From NCBI RefSeq assembly GCF_900313025.1, contig NZ_OMPQ01000007.1:1-60263 (forward strand): a stretch of DNA of 60,263 nt, read 5' to 3'. Of the stretch, positions 45,698 to 54,257 are shown piece by piece. The DNA comes from Pseudophaeobacter sp. EL27. Its GTDB lineage: Bacteria > Pseudomonadota > Alphaproteobacteria > Rhodobacterales > Rhodobacteraceae. The notes under the pieces are model-generated. The model was not told the DNA's origin and made no database searches. It saw only the letters and a list, made by a program, of their open reading frames with translations. A program made the translations under genes and the position numbers. How positions within the stretch are numbered: position 1 is the stretch's first letter; every line of letters begins with the position of its first letter.

Positions 45698-45874
45698 ATG
45701 CTGGACGTTTCTCTCTCGGAAGGACGGTATACGCGCCACCATATTCTGCCAGAAATCGGATACGAAGGTCAGAAACGCCTTGGCAATGCCCGAGTGCTCG
45801 TCGTCGGCGCAGGAGGGCTTGGTGCGCAGGGTCGTGACCACCAAGCTCACCTACAAACGTCAAATCGTTGCTGA
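45698..45874 (+). pseudogene. moeB: Truncated moeB, fused out of frame to mogA
   Basis: The frame from ATG 45698 encodes the start of a ThiF/MoeB-type adenylyltransferase: [19 protein letters not shown], then [15 protein letters not shown]. The family match stops right after the GAGGLG nucleotide loop, around 45830. The frame then reads unrelated residues and ends at TGA 45872-45874, giving 58 residues instead of about 250. The downstream sequence switches to mogA in another frame, so a deletion joins the two. The product cannot be functional. Confidence 0.85.
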
Positions 45875-46271
45875 TGGACGAGACACCGTTGCCGCGGCCC
45901 TGCGTCAGCTTTCTGATGTGGACAAGGCTGACCTGATCCTTGTGACAGGAGGCACCGGGCCGGCGCCGCGCGATGAAACACCCGAAGCCCTGGACGATGT
46001 CATCGGAAAGCGCTTGCCTGGCTTTGGAGAGTCAATGCGGCTGCCCAGCCTCAAAGAAGTCCCCACCGCGATCCTATCACGACAGGATGCAGGTGTCCGC
46101 GGTCAGACACTAATCGTCACATTGCCGGGCAAGCCTGCCGCAATTGCAACGTGCCTAGAAGCCGTCTTCGCTGCCGTTCCCTACTGCCTTGACCTTGTTG
46201 GGGCTGCACGCATCGAAACCAATCCCGCTTTATGCGATGCGTTCAGGCCAAAAAGAAACACACTTGATTGA
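45825..46271 (+). pseudogene. mogA: mogA lacking its N-terminus
   Basis: From about 45825 the frame reads [61 protein letters not shown] and TAILSRQDAGVRGQTLIVTLPGKPAAIATCLEAVFAAVPYCLDL. This is a good match to MogA (molybdopterin adenylyltransferase), including the TGGTG motif, up to a normal C-terminus (AFRPKRN). About the first 40 residues are missing. The frame opens upstream only through moeB sequence read out of frame (TTG 45780), so any product would be aberrant. Loss-of-function is likely but not certain. Confidence 0.8.
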
Positions 46272-46544
46272 GACAGAAACCCATGCGTTCAGACCTTCGA
46301 ACCGGTCTGCTTCACAATTGCAGAGAAAGTCCGCCCTTCGTGTCGGTCAGCACAAACGCCTAGTCCTGTCGCTGGCTGCTTGGCTTGGCTTGGCGCTGCG
46401 GCGCAGCTTTCTCAGTGATGCCGACCATGCAATGCGCAGCGACCCTAAAATGGGACGCAGTTGTCACAAACCCCACGACCATGTGAAACCAAGTCACTGG
46501 ATCGTTTGATGACAGCGCATCAAGGTACGCGTTAAGTGACCTTC

Positions 46545-47258
46545 ATGGAACTAATTTTTGCATTTGGTGCGGGGCTGCTGACCTTGATCAACCCCTGCGT
46601 CGTGCCGGTGTTGCCTATTGTGATCGCCACCGCGTTTCAATCCAGTCGCTTTGGGCCGGTAGCCCTGTGCGCGGGGTTGAGCCTGTCATTTGTAAGTTTG
46701 GGCGTGGGTATCACCGCTTTTGGTCAGGTGCTTGGGGTCGACATTGACACGGTTTCTAAGGTCGGAGCCGGGCTGATGGTGCTGTTCGGGCTGGCGCTTT
46801 TGGTGCCACAGGCCGGGGCGGTTCTAGCCGGAGCAACGGCTGGCCTGTCCTCGCAAGCTGATGCGCAAATCGACACGCTGGACCGCGGCGGGCTGCGTGG
46901 GCAGTTCCTTGGTGGGCTGCTGCTGGGTGCTGTCTGGAGCCCTTGTATTGGTCCGACACTGGGCGGGGCAATCTCACTTGCCTCACAGGGCGAGGGACTT
47001 TTGCGCGCCACCACTATCATGGTGTTCTTTGCATTAGGCGTCTCGGCGCTGATCCTTGGTCTTGCCTATGGCACCCGCGGCGCCGTCGGGCGCTACAATA
47101 CACAGCTTCGCACGCTGGCGCACCGCAGCAGGCCTATTCTCGGGGCGGCCTTTGTCGCCGTAGGGCTGGCGTTACTGCTCAACCTTCACCACGTGATCGA
47201 GGCCTGGTTGATCGGCGTCCTGCCTCCCTGGTTGATCGATCTCTCCGTCTCTTTGTAA
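46545..47258 (+). CDS. ccdA: CcdA-family thiol-disulfide transporter
   Basis: A 237-residue inner-membrane protein with about six membrane segments. It carries the two reactive cysteines of CcdA: C18 in TLINPCVVPVLP and C134 in VWSPCIGPTLGG. CcdA moves electrons from cytoplasmic thioredoxin to periplasmic partners needed for cytochrome c maturation. GTG 46536 is an alternative start. The next gene, 22 bp downstream, encodes a periplasmic thioredoxin, its probable partner; both may serve haem attachment to the TorA-like protein. Confidence 0.9.
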   Translation: MELIFAFGAGLLTLINPCVVPVLPIVIATAFQSSRFGPVALCAGLSLSFVSLGVGITAFGQVLGVDIDTVSKVGAGLMVLFGLALLVPQAGAVLAGATAGLSSQADAQIDTLDRGGLRGQFLGGLLLGAVWSPCIGPTLGGAISLASQGEGLLRATTIMVFFALGVSALILGLAYGTRGAVGRYNTQLRTLAHRSRPILGAAFVAVGLALLLNLHHVIEAWLIGVLPPWLIDLSVSL

Positions 47259-47280
47259 CAATGCTCACAGGAGCCCACTC

Positions 47281-47691
47281 ATGGATCGCCGTCACTTTCT
47301 TTTCCTGACCGCAGCAGCAACCGCCCTGCCGTTTGTCGCCAACGCCGCCCCGCTGGAATATGAACCCGGCCTGGTCGAAAAACATCTTAAGACCGGAAAC
47401 ACCGTGTTTCTGGACTTCAAGGCCAGCTGGTGCAGCACTTGCGCCGCTCAAGAGAGGGTCATCAATAGGCTGAAATCAGAAAACTCCGACTACGAAGCCA
47501 AGATTACGTTTGTCGACGTTGATTGGGACGCCTACGGCAAATCGGAATTGGTCAAACGCATGAACATCCCGCGCCGGTCGACACTTGTGGTGCTGAAAGG
47601 GGATCAGGAACTGGGTCGCATCGTCGCCCAGACCAGTACATCACAAATCAAGGCGCTGATGGATACCGCGTTAAGAGCCGCAACGGCGTAA
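47281..47691 (+). CDS. Exported thioredoxin-like protein
   Basis: A 136-residue protein. The leader is MDRRHFLFLTAAATALPFVANA, a signal peptide with an Arg pair (possibly Tat). The active site is C51-S-T-C54 in FLDFKASWCSTCAAQERV, and NIPRRSTLVVLKG carries the conserved Pro region of the thioredoxin fold (here Pro-Arg-Arg). GGAG lies upstream of the ATG. Likely a reductant fed by CcdA for cytochrome c or other periplasmic thiols. Confidence 0.88.
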   Translation: MDRRHFLFLTAAATALPFVANAAPLEYEPGLVEKHLKTGNTVFLDFKASWCSTCAAQERVINRLKSENSDYEAKITFVDVDWDAYGKSELVKRMNIPRRSTLVVLKGDQELGRIVAQTSTSQIKALMDTALRAATA

Positions 47692-47921
47692 CTCTGACCC
47701 ACCGGGAAGAACCGGTGGCACCCAATATCGAACGGGATAAGTTACTCATTCTTCAGTGGACTAAACTGGTGTTACCGGCCCTTATCGCCGCCGTCACGAA
47801 CGGCCCACAGCAGTCATTGACTGAGCAGTAACGCGCCGCAATGCAGCGTCAACAAACCAGACCTTTACTGTGGCTAGGCACAGTCCCTACCGGGCGAGAC
47901 AAATGGGGCTCAGATTCACTT

Positions 47922-48809
47922 CTACAGCTCAGGGTCAGAAAAGGCCGAAGACGACGCCGTATCGATAAAGGCCTTCACCAACCGTAGACCTGCCCGGTCC
48001 TTTGGCGCCACAACAGCGGTTTCATGGGTTTCCGAGAGCTCCACAACAGGCACTTCCCTGAGGCCGCGCGATATTAACCCGCTGTTCCCGAGAAAGATGG
48101 CAATGCCTGCCCCTTGAAATACGGCTTCGCACATAAGGGGAAAAGTGGTCATTTTTATTGTGCGTTGTAGCTGGATGCCCTGTTTGGCCTCGGCCTCCCG
48201 CACCACACGCTCAGTCAATGATCCACTTTCTGGTAAAATCACTGTTTCCTGTCGCAAGTCCGCAAAGCTCAAAATCTCCCGATGTGCCAGCGGCGAGGAT
48301 GGCAGAAGGTATGCAACGTAGCGGGTCTTTTGAACGGGTATCCGTTCCCAATCATCAATTTTAGGCGCATCAGTGATCAAACCGACATCCGCGCGCCGCT
48401 CGCGCAAAAGCCGGGTTGCGGTGGTCCAACCATAAAGCGCGAAGTCGATTTCTACATCTGGATAGGCCATGCGAAATTGGCTGATTGCCCGCAAGGCCGG
48501 AAGTGGCGCATTTGCAATTATCTTGAGATGTCCACGCGCCATGGCCTCATAGCCCTCCAGACGCTCGCGGATCGAAGAATCCAAAGTGACAAGGCGATCT
48601 GCCAGATCATACAGGTCCTGACCTGTTCGGGTCAGTGCAATGCCTTCACGACTGCGCAACAACAATTGCGAACCAACCTGTTTTTCCAGCTTTGCCACAT
48701 GCTGGGTGATGGCCGATTGGGTGACGCCAAGGCGCACAGCGGCGGCTGAAAAGCTGCCTTCCCGAACCACATAGGCAAAGGCCACAAACTGATGATGGTT
48801 GGCGCGCAT
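47922..48809 (-). CDS. LysR-family transcriptional regulator
   Basis: A 295-residue regulator. ATG 48809 follows AGAGG; the frame open to 48851 is not preferred. Helix-turn-helix: HHQFVAFAYVVREGSFSAAAVRLGVTQSAITQHVAKLEKQVGSQLLLRSREGIALT. The C-terminal domain is a type-2 periplasmic-binding-like effector domain. Divergent from the ABC importer with a 107-bp gap containing a dyad, so it most likely controls the importer, probably in response to the imported compound. Confidence 0.9.
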   Translation of the reverse strand: MRANHHQFVAFAYVVREGSFSAAAVRLGVTQSAITQHVAKLEKQVGSQLLLRSREGIALTRTGQDLYDLADRLVTLDSSIRERLEGYEAMARGHLKIIANAPLPALRAISQFRMAYPDVEIDFALYGWTTATRLLRERRADVGLITDAPKIDDWERIPVQKTRYVAYLLPSSPLAHREILSFADLRQETVILPESGSLTERVVREAEAKQGIQLQRTIKMTTFPLMCEAVFQGAGIAIFLGNSGLISRGLREVPVVELSETHETAVVAPKDRAGLRLVKAFIDTASSSAFSDPEL

Positions 48810-48840
48810 GGGACCTCTCTTTGGTCTAGGCCTAACCCCC

Positions 48841-48855
48841 ATTAGTTTCACTAAT
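48841..48855. promoter_or_regulatory. Candidate LysR operator
   Basis: ATTAG-TTTCA-CTAAT is a perfect inverted repeat with the T-N11-A form of LysR sites. A second palindrome, TGACGTCA, follows at 48857-48864. Both lie between the LysR gene and the ABC importer. Confidence 0.5.
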
Positions 48856-48916
48856 ATGACGTCACAAAAGTGAAGGCTCAGGTTCCTAAACCATCCCTGT
48901 CAGATGGAGGAATCAG

Positions 48917-50074
48917 ATGGCCGGGCTAAGCATCAAAAACATCAACAAGCGCTTTGGCGAGACCGAAGTGTTGAAAGGTGTGTCTCTCGACATCGCGGAT
49001 GGTGAGTTTGTTTCACTTGTCGGCCCATCTGGCTGCGGCAAATCAACATTGCTGCGGATCATCGCAGGTCTGGAAGAGCAAACCTCAGGCGACGTGCAGA
49101 TTGGCGGGACCTCCGTAGCAGGACAGCGGGCTGCCGATCGCAATCTGTCGATGGTGTTTCAATCCTACGCCCTCTATCCCCATCTGAGTGTTGGCGAAAA
49201 CATTGCGGTACCGCTCAAGATGCGGCGTATGAACACTCTGCAACGCTTGCCTTTGCTTGGCGGCGTCATGCCCGGGAAAGCACAACGCGCAGCGGAAATC
49301 GCCAAGGAGGTCACCCATGCTGCAGAGATCCTTGAAATCGCCCACCTGCTGGATCGCAAACCTGGACAGTTGTCTGGCGGGCAGCGACAGCGCGTGGCAC
49401 TCGGGCGGGCCTTGGTCCGCGACCCTGCTGCCTTCCTGTTGGATGAGCCACTCTCAAATCTGGACGCAAAACTGCGGGTTCAGACGCGCGCTGAGATTGC
49501 TCAACTACACCGCCAACTGAAGGCAACCTTTGTCTATGTGACCCATGATCAGGTCGAGGCGATGACAATGTCGGATCGTATTGCGGTCATGATGGGGGGG
49601 CGCATCCTGCAATGTGCTGCACCAGAAACGGTCTATGATGACCCAGACCGGATCGAAGTGGCCGAGTTCATCGGGTCACCAAAAATCAACCTTCTGCCGG
49701 TCGAACTCAGCGAGACCGGACAGGTCCATTTGTTGGGTCAGCCTCTTTCCCTCACGACAGGCCGCCGAACCAAAGCTGTTGGCTCCCTTGGATTGCGCCC
49801 CGAGACTCTCTTCCTGGTCAACAGTAACGCTCCGCTTCGCGGTCAGATTGTACATATCGAGAACCTGGGGTCAGAGATGTTTGTTCAGGTCGCAGTGAAC
49901 GGCCTAGGGTCTCACATCACCTTCCGGACCACACCTGACAAACGCGCGTCATTGGTCCAAGGGGCAACGGTCGGCCTGGATTTCGACACCGAGAAATCTC
50001 TGGTTTTTGATGCCATTGGAGCCCGTGTGCGAGACATCCACTCAACCACAACATCAAAAACCGAGGTGGCCTGA
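48917..50074 (+). CDS. ABC importer ATP-binding protein, UgpC/MalK type
   Basis: A 385-residue ATPase. Walker A GPSGCGKST at 36-44, signature LSGGQRQRVALGRALVR, Walker B FLLDEPLSNLD, and switch His in VTHDQVEAM. The extra C-terminal TOBE-type domain (LGLRPETLFLVNSNAPLRGQIV) is typical of sugar and glycerol-3-phosphate importers. An insert of about 20 residues (MRRMNTLQRLPLLGGVMPGKA) lies between the Q-loop region and the signature and is longer than usual. First of a five-gene unit; ends 1 bp before the next gene. Confidence 0.9.
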   Translation: MAGLSIKNINKRFGETEVLKGVSLDIADGEFVSLVGPSGCGKSTLLRIIAGLEEQTSGDVQIGGTSVAGQRAADRNLSMVFQSYALYPHLSVGENIAVPLKMRRMNTLQRLPLLGGVMPGKAQRAAEIAKEVTHAAEILEIAHLLDRKPGQLSGGQRQRVALGRALVRDPAAFLLDEPLSNLDAKLRVQTRAEIAQLHRQLKATFVYVTHDQVEAMTMSDRIAVMMGGRILQCAAPETVYDDPDRIEVAEFIGSPKINLLPVELSETGQVHLLGQPLSLTTGRRTKAVGSLGLRPETLFLVNSNAPLRGQIVHIENLGSEMFVQVAVNGLGSHITFRTTPDKRASLVQGATVGLDFDTEKSLVFDAIGARVRDIHSTTTSKTEVA

Positions 50075-50075
50075 T

Positions 50076-51056
50076 ATGTCGTTGGCAGACGGAGTGCCAC
50101 ACGAAGCCGTGGTTGCAAAAACAGTATCTCACAACGCCAAAGAACGTCGCGCCGCCTGGATCCTGACAGCGCCGGCCCTGATCCTCATGGTCGTAATTCT
50201 GCTGGCTCCAATCCTTGTCGCAAGCCTGCTATCCTTTACCAATTACTCCCTTGGAAACAGCGGGTTCGACTGGATCGGCACCCGAAACTACGAAAAGCTG
50301 TTCACCCGCTCGACCTATGCAAAAATGTTTGTTGCCACGCTGACCTATGTTGTGACTGTCGTGCCTATTTCAGTTGGCCTGGGACTGGGGGCTGCATTGT
50401 TGATCAATTCCCTGGGCCGGTTTCGCGAAGTCTACAAAACAATATACTTCCTACCGGTTATGGCGACCCTGCTAGCGATGGCTATTGCTTGGGAATTCAT
50501 GCTGCACCCTTCCATTGGCATGATCAATCGCACGCTTGAAATGGGTTGCGGAACTTTTCTGGAACGGATCTGGTCCTTCATGGCCAACGGCTGTTCCGGG
50601 CAGTTCCCGGTCTGGTTGGGCGACAAACGTTATGCGATCTGGGTCATCAGCTTTATCGGCATCTGGCAGGGCTTTGGCTTCAACATGGTGTTGTACCTTG
50701 CGGGTCTGACCAGCGTTCACCGGGAGCTCTATCACGCCGCTGACATGGATGGCGCAAGATCCGCCTGGGAGCGGTTCCGGCTGGTGACCTGGCCAGCCTT
50801 GGGACCAACCACGGTTTTTGTTGTCACCATCTCCTGTATCCGAGCCTTTCAGGTCTTTGACACAATCGAGGCCTTTTGGCCCCAGGGCGGCGGCCCCAAC
50901 AAATCCACCTATGTGATGATGTTCGCCATTTTTGAAAAAGGCGTGCAGCAGAACCTGATCGGCATCGGTTCGGCAATCACCATGGTGTTTCTCGCATTTG
51001 TCATGTTCCTCACCCTGATCCAGCGCTGGCTGGTGGAACGAAAGGTTCACTACTGA
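50076..51056 (+). CDS. ABC importer permease 1 (UgpA/MalF type)
   Basis: A 326-residue inner-membrane permease with about six membrane segments. The EAA loop that contacts the ATPase reads ELYHAADMDGARSAWERFRLVTWPALGP. It has an unusual periplasmic insert at about 154-180 containing C158 and C173 (MGCGTFLERIWSFMANGCSG), which could form a disulfide. ATG 50076 lies just after the ATPase stop; its own stop overlaps the next gene by one base. Confidence 0.88.
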   Translation: MSLADGVPHEAVVAKTVSHNAKERRAAWILTAPALILMVVILLAPILVASLLSFTNYSLGNSGFDWIGTRNYEKLFTRSTYAKMFVATLTYVVTVVPISVGLGLGAALLINSLGRFREVYKTIYFLPVMATLLAMAIAWEFMLHPSIGMINRTLEMGCGTFLERIWSFMANGCSGQFPVWLGDKRYAIWVISFIGIWQGFGFNMVLYLAGLTSVHRELYHAADMDGARSAWERFRLVTWPALGPTTVFVVTISCIRAFQVFDTIEAFWPQGGGPNKSTYVMMFAIFEKGVQQNLIGIGSAITMVFLAFVMFLTLIQRWLVERKVHY

Positions 51057-52018
51057 TGACCCGTGATTGGTGGAAGCACCTCCTTTTGATCCTTGGCGTG
51101 ATCGTTGTCATTGCCCCGTTTTACATGATGGTCAGCTACTCCTTTAAGTCGCCAGGGGAAATCGATCGGGGCGAAGGTGGTTTCTTTGGCCGCCAGGAGC
51201 TGATGGTTGATGAGCGATGCGTTGTTCGGAGAGATCCAAGCCGAGCCGATATCACCGCCGCAGCCCCGAGGTTTCCGGGGCAAAATGACAGGGGCATTCG
51301 TGACGCCCTAGTTGCTGAAGCAGAAACCGACTGTTCCATGCGCCCGGTGGTGTTCAACTACACCATGGCTTTCACCGAGGCGCCTCTGCTGCGCTATTTG
51401 ATGAATGGCATCATTGTCACCGCATCTATTTTTCTGATCCAGGTCGTGGTGGCCCTGCCAGCGGCCTATGCCTTGGCCAAGCTGAAGTTCTGGGGGCGAG
51501 ATGCGGTCTTTGCGCTGGTTCTGTTTTGCCTTTTAATCCCGGTTCACGCGATAGCCCTGCCGCTCTACATCCTGCTGGCCAAGCTGGGATTGACCAATAC
51601 CTATGCCGCATTGGTGGTGCCCTGGACGATCTCGGTCTTTGGCATCTTCCTGATGCGCCAGTTCTTTATGACCGTACCTGACGATCTGATTGATGCCGCA
51701 CGTATGGATGGGATGAGCGAGTTTGCCATTGTCTGGCGGGTGATGCTGCCCACGGCGATCCCGGCACTTCTGGCCTTTGCCATCTTCTCGATCGTTGCCC
51801 ATTGGAACGACTATTTCTGGCCGCGTATTGTCGTCACTGGCAACCGCGACTTGTTCACGCCCCCCCTAGGCCTGCGCGAATTCAAGGGCGGCGGCGATGG
51901 CTCGTTTTTTGGCCCAATGATGGCGACCGCCACCGTCATCGTAACCCCTCTGATTGTGGCCTTTATGCTGGCGCAACGGCGCTTCATCGAGGGCATCACA
52001 TTGAGCGGCATGAAATGA
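51056..52018 (+). CDS. ABC importer permease 2 (UgpE/MalG type)
   Basis: A 320-residue permease. The N-terminal span (LLLILGVIVVIAPFYMMVSYSF) is followed by an atypically long periplasmic segment of about 70 residues (31-100) with C55 and C93, not usual in this family. The EAA loop is DLIDAARMDGMSEFAIVWRVMLPTAIPAL. It ends SGMK, as most such permeases do. Its start overlaps permease 1 by one base (TGATG). Confidence 0.88.
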   Translation: MTRDWWKHLLLILGVIVVIAPFYMMVSYSFKSPGEIDRGEGGFFGRQELMVDERCVVRRDPSRADITAAAPRFPGQNDRGIRDALVAEAETDCSMRPVVFNYTMAFTEAPLLRYLMNGIIVTASIFLIQVVVALPAAYALAKLKFWGRDAVFALVLFCLLIPVHAIALPLYILLAKLGLTNTYAALVVPWTISVFGIFLMRQFFMTVPDDLIDAARMDGMSEFAIVWRVMLPTAIPALLAFAIFSIVAHWNDYFWPRIVVTGNRDLFTPPLGLREFKGGGDGSFFGPMMATATVIVTPLIVAFMLAQRRFIEGITLSGMK

Positions 52019-52128
52019 TTTTGGGGGCACCCTCACAGGTAACCCCAACCCGAAATCCCGCAAGGGACAAACCCGGAGCCTCCGTCTGCAAACAACGGCT
52101 CCAAGACCCGGCAAGAGAGGACTATTCC

Positions 52129-53376
52129 ATGAAACTGACTGCCACCGCAATGGCCTTGGCCCTGAGCGCCACCGCCGTTTTCGCCGAAGACACCGTAACC
52201 ATCGAATTTGCCTATCCCTATAGCCATCTGTTTGATGTGACTTACGAAGCGATGATGCCCGCCTTCAAAGAAGCGCATCCGAACATCGAGGTGAAATTCC
52301 GCGCCACATATGAATCCTATGAAGATGGCACCAATACCATCCTGCGCGAAGCCGTATCGGGCAACCTGCCTGATGTGACCATGCAGGGCCTGAACCGTCA
52401 GCAGATCCTTGTCGACAAAGGCATTGCAAAATCGCTGGAGCCCTTCATCGCCAAGGAAGCGGATTTTGCCAAAGAAGGCTATCACGACGCCATGTTATCC
52501 CTGTCGACCTTTGACGGCAACGTGCACGGGCTGCCATTCTCAGTTTCCCTGCCGGTTGGCTACTACAACATGGATGTGCTTAGAGCGGGTGGCATCGACG
52601 CCCTGCCAACCACTTGGGACGAGGTGATCTCTGCCTGCGAAACCATGAAGGCCAATGGCGTTGAGAATCCGATCTTCTGGGGTTGGAACATCACTGGCAA
52701 CTGGTTCATGCAGGCGCTGATGTGGTCCCAAGACAAGGCCATTGTCGACAATGGCCATGTGACCGTCGACAGCCCCGAAGCCCTCGCTGCTATGGAGCAG
52801 ATGCAAGAGATCTTCACCAAATGTGAAATGCAGAACCTTGAGTGGAAAGCGGCACTGGCTTCTTTCTCTGCCGGTGACATCGGCATGATGTTTTGGTCAA
52901 CCTCTGCTCTGGGCGCGGTTGAGCGTTCGCAGGGTGATTTTGAACTGGTCACAGGGCCTTTCCCAGGCATGGGCGAAACGCCCAAAGGCCTGCCCGCAGG
53001 TGGCAACGCCGCATTGCTGACCTCGACCTCGGATTACCCCAAGGTGCAAGAGGCCGCATGGGCCTGGCTCAAGTTCATCACCTCGGGGGACGGCGCTGCG
53101 GAAGTGGCAAAGACCACTGGTTACATGCCCCCTAATAAGGCCGCAAACGAAGTGATCCTGGCAGATTTCTACGACCAGAACCCAAACAAGCAGACTGCCG
53201 TTGATCAGCTGCCACTGCTGCGCGACTGGCTGGCCTATCCGGGCGACAACGGTCTGGCGATCACTCAGGTGATCTACGACGGGGTCGAGCGCATTGTCAC
53301 CGGCGACGCCACCGACATGAAAGAGCTTCAACAGGAACTGGTTGAAGAAATCGCTGACCTGCTGCCGAACGGCTAA
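52129..53376 (+). CDS. ABC importer solute-binding protein (UgpB type)
   Basis: A 415-residue periplasmic binding protein. ATG 52129 (preceded by GAGAGG) gives a signal peptide (MKLTATAMALALSATAVFA); an open frame further upstream overlaps permease 2 and is not used. Cluster-B type fold: IEFAYPYSHLFDVTYEAMMPAFKEAHPNIEVKFR, NLPDVTMQGLNRQ, GLPFSVSLPVGYYNMDVLRAGG. The fit to UgpB-like glycerol-phosphate and glycerophosphodiester binders is suggested by the operon's phosphodiesterase. The ligand is not determined. Confidence 0.88.
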   Translation: MKLTATAMALALSATAVFAEDTVTIEFAYPYSHLFDVTYEAMMPAFKEAHPNIEVKFRATYESYEDGTNTILREAVSGNLPDVTMQGLNRQQILVDKGIAKSLEPFIAKEADFAKEGYHDAMLSLSTFDGNVHGLPFSVSLPVGYYNMDVLRAGGIDALPTTWDEVISACETMKANGVENPIFWGWNITGNWFMQALMWSQDKAIVDNGHVTVDSPEALAAMEQMQEIFTKCEMQNLEWKAALASFSAGDIGMMFWSTSALGAVERSQGDFELVTGPFPGMGETPKGLPAGGNAALLTSTSDYPKVQEAAWAWLKFITSGDGAAEVAKTTGYMPPNKAANEVILADFYDQNPNKQTAVDQLPLLRDWLAYPGDNGLAITQVIYDGVERIVTGDATDMKELQQELVEEIADLLPNG

Positions 53377-53386
53377 ACCCATCTAC

Positions 53387-53421
53387 TCCGGCCGCGTGGA
53401 ATTGCCCGCGCGGCCGCTTTC
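53387..53421 (+). terminator. GC-rich hairpin after the binding-protein gene
   Basis: Inverted repeat GGCCGCG / CGCGCGGCC with loop TGGAATTGCC and a CTTTCCCC tail. Probably attenuates transcription before the phosphodiesterase gene, as often seen after binding-protein genes. Confidence 0.5.
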
Positions 53422-53438
53422 CCCTTGGACAGAAACAC

Positions 53439-54257
53439 ATGAAAATCATCCACATTTCCGACATTCACCTGACAGTTCCCGGCGAAGAGATGGGCGGATT
53501 GGACCCCCATGCGCGTTTTGAACAGGCGCTGGTGGATATCGCCACCCATCATGCTGATGCAGCGCGTGTCATCTTAACCGGCGATCTGGCACATTGGGGC
53601 GAACAGGCGGCCTATGAAGCGCTGCAACAGGCAATCGCAGGTCTGCAAATACCAGTGCGACTGATGATCGGAAATCACGACAATCGCAGAACATTCCTCT
53701 CAGTTTTCAAAGATCATCCCACTGATGCGGCTGGGTTTGTAAATCACGCTGAAACCCTTGCTGGCGTGCGCTTCATCTACCTCGATAGTGTTGGAGAGCA
53801 AACGCACGCGGGCCATTTCTGCGAAACGCGTCGCGCATGGTTACAAAACGAACTTGTTCGCTGCGACCGTGCCCGTATCTTTCTGCATCACAATCCGATG
53901 CTGTTGAACCTCCCAGCAGTAGACAAAATTGCCCTGGTTGAAGAAGACCGCGGCCCATTCCGTGACCTGATCCAGGATCACGCAGCCAAATTGGACTATG
54001 TCCACTTCGGCCATGTGCATGCCCCGATCCACGGGAGTTTTGCCGGGGTTCAATTTGCCAGCGTACCTTCGACCGGCAACCAGTCGATCCCGGATTTCAA
54101 CGAAGCGGAGTTGCTAAAGGGCGCTCCCATGGCTCCGTCTTACTTTGTGTTGCTCATTGACGGGGCGGACACATCGATCCATCAAATGCCGTTTGCCTGG
54201 GAAGGCCCGATTGCGACCACTGGCACCGGTTGGGAGGACTGGGCCAAGCCGGGCTAG
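53439..54257 (+). CDS. Metallophosphodiesterase (CpdA/GpdQ-like)
   Basis: A 272-residue calcineurin-type phosphoesterase. Metal-site motifs: ISDIHL (D7, H9), LTGDLAHWG, GNHDNR, and HxH in YVHFGHVHAP. Class III relatives include cAMP phosphodiesterase CpdA and glycerophosphodiesterase GpdQ. Co-location with a Ugp-type importer favours a glycerophosphodiester or similar organophosphate as substrate. No signal peptide, so it acts in the cytoplasm on imported compound. Last gene of the operon, 62 bp after the binding protein. Confidence 0.85.
   Translation: MKIIHISDIHLTVPGEEMGGLDPHARFEQALVDIATHHADAARVILTGDLAHWGEQAAYEALQQAIAGLQIPVRLMIGNHDNRRTFLSVFKDHPTDAAGFVNHAETLAGVRFIYLDSVGEQTHAGHFCETRRAWLQNELVRCDRARIFLHHNPMLLNLPAVDKIALVEEDRGPFRDLIQDHAAKLDYVHFGHVHAPIHGSFAGVQFASVPSTGNQSIPDFNEAELLKGAPMAPSYFVLLIDGADTSIHQMPFAWEGPIATTGTGWEDWAKPG

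Noticed and set aside
45698-46271. Programmed frameshift joining MoeB and MogA
   Set aside because: Both proteins lack essential parts at the junction, and no slippery sequence was seen; a deletion explains it better.
46272-46544. Small frame(s) between mogA and ccdA (for example 46189-46509)
   Set aside because: They overlap mogA, have no ribosome-binding site and look random; probably leftover from the deletion.
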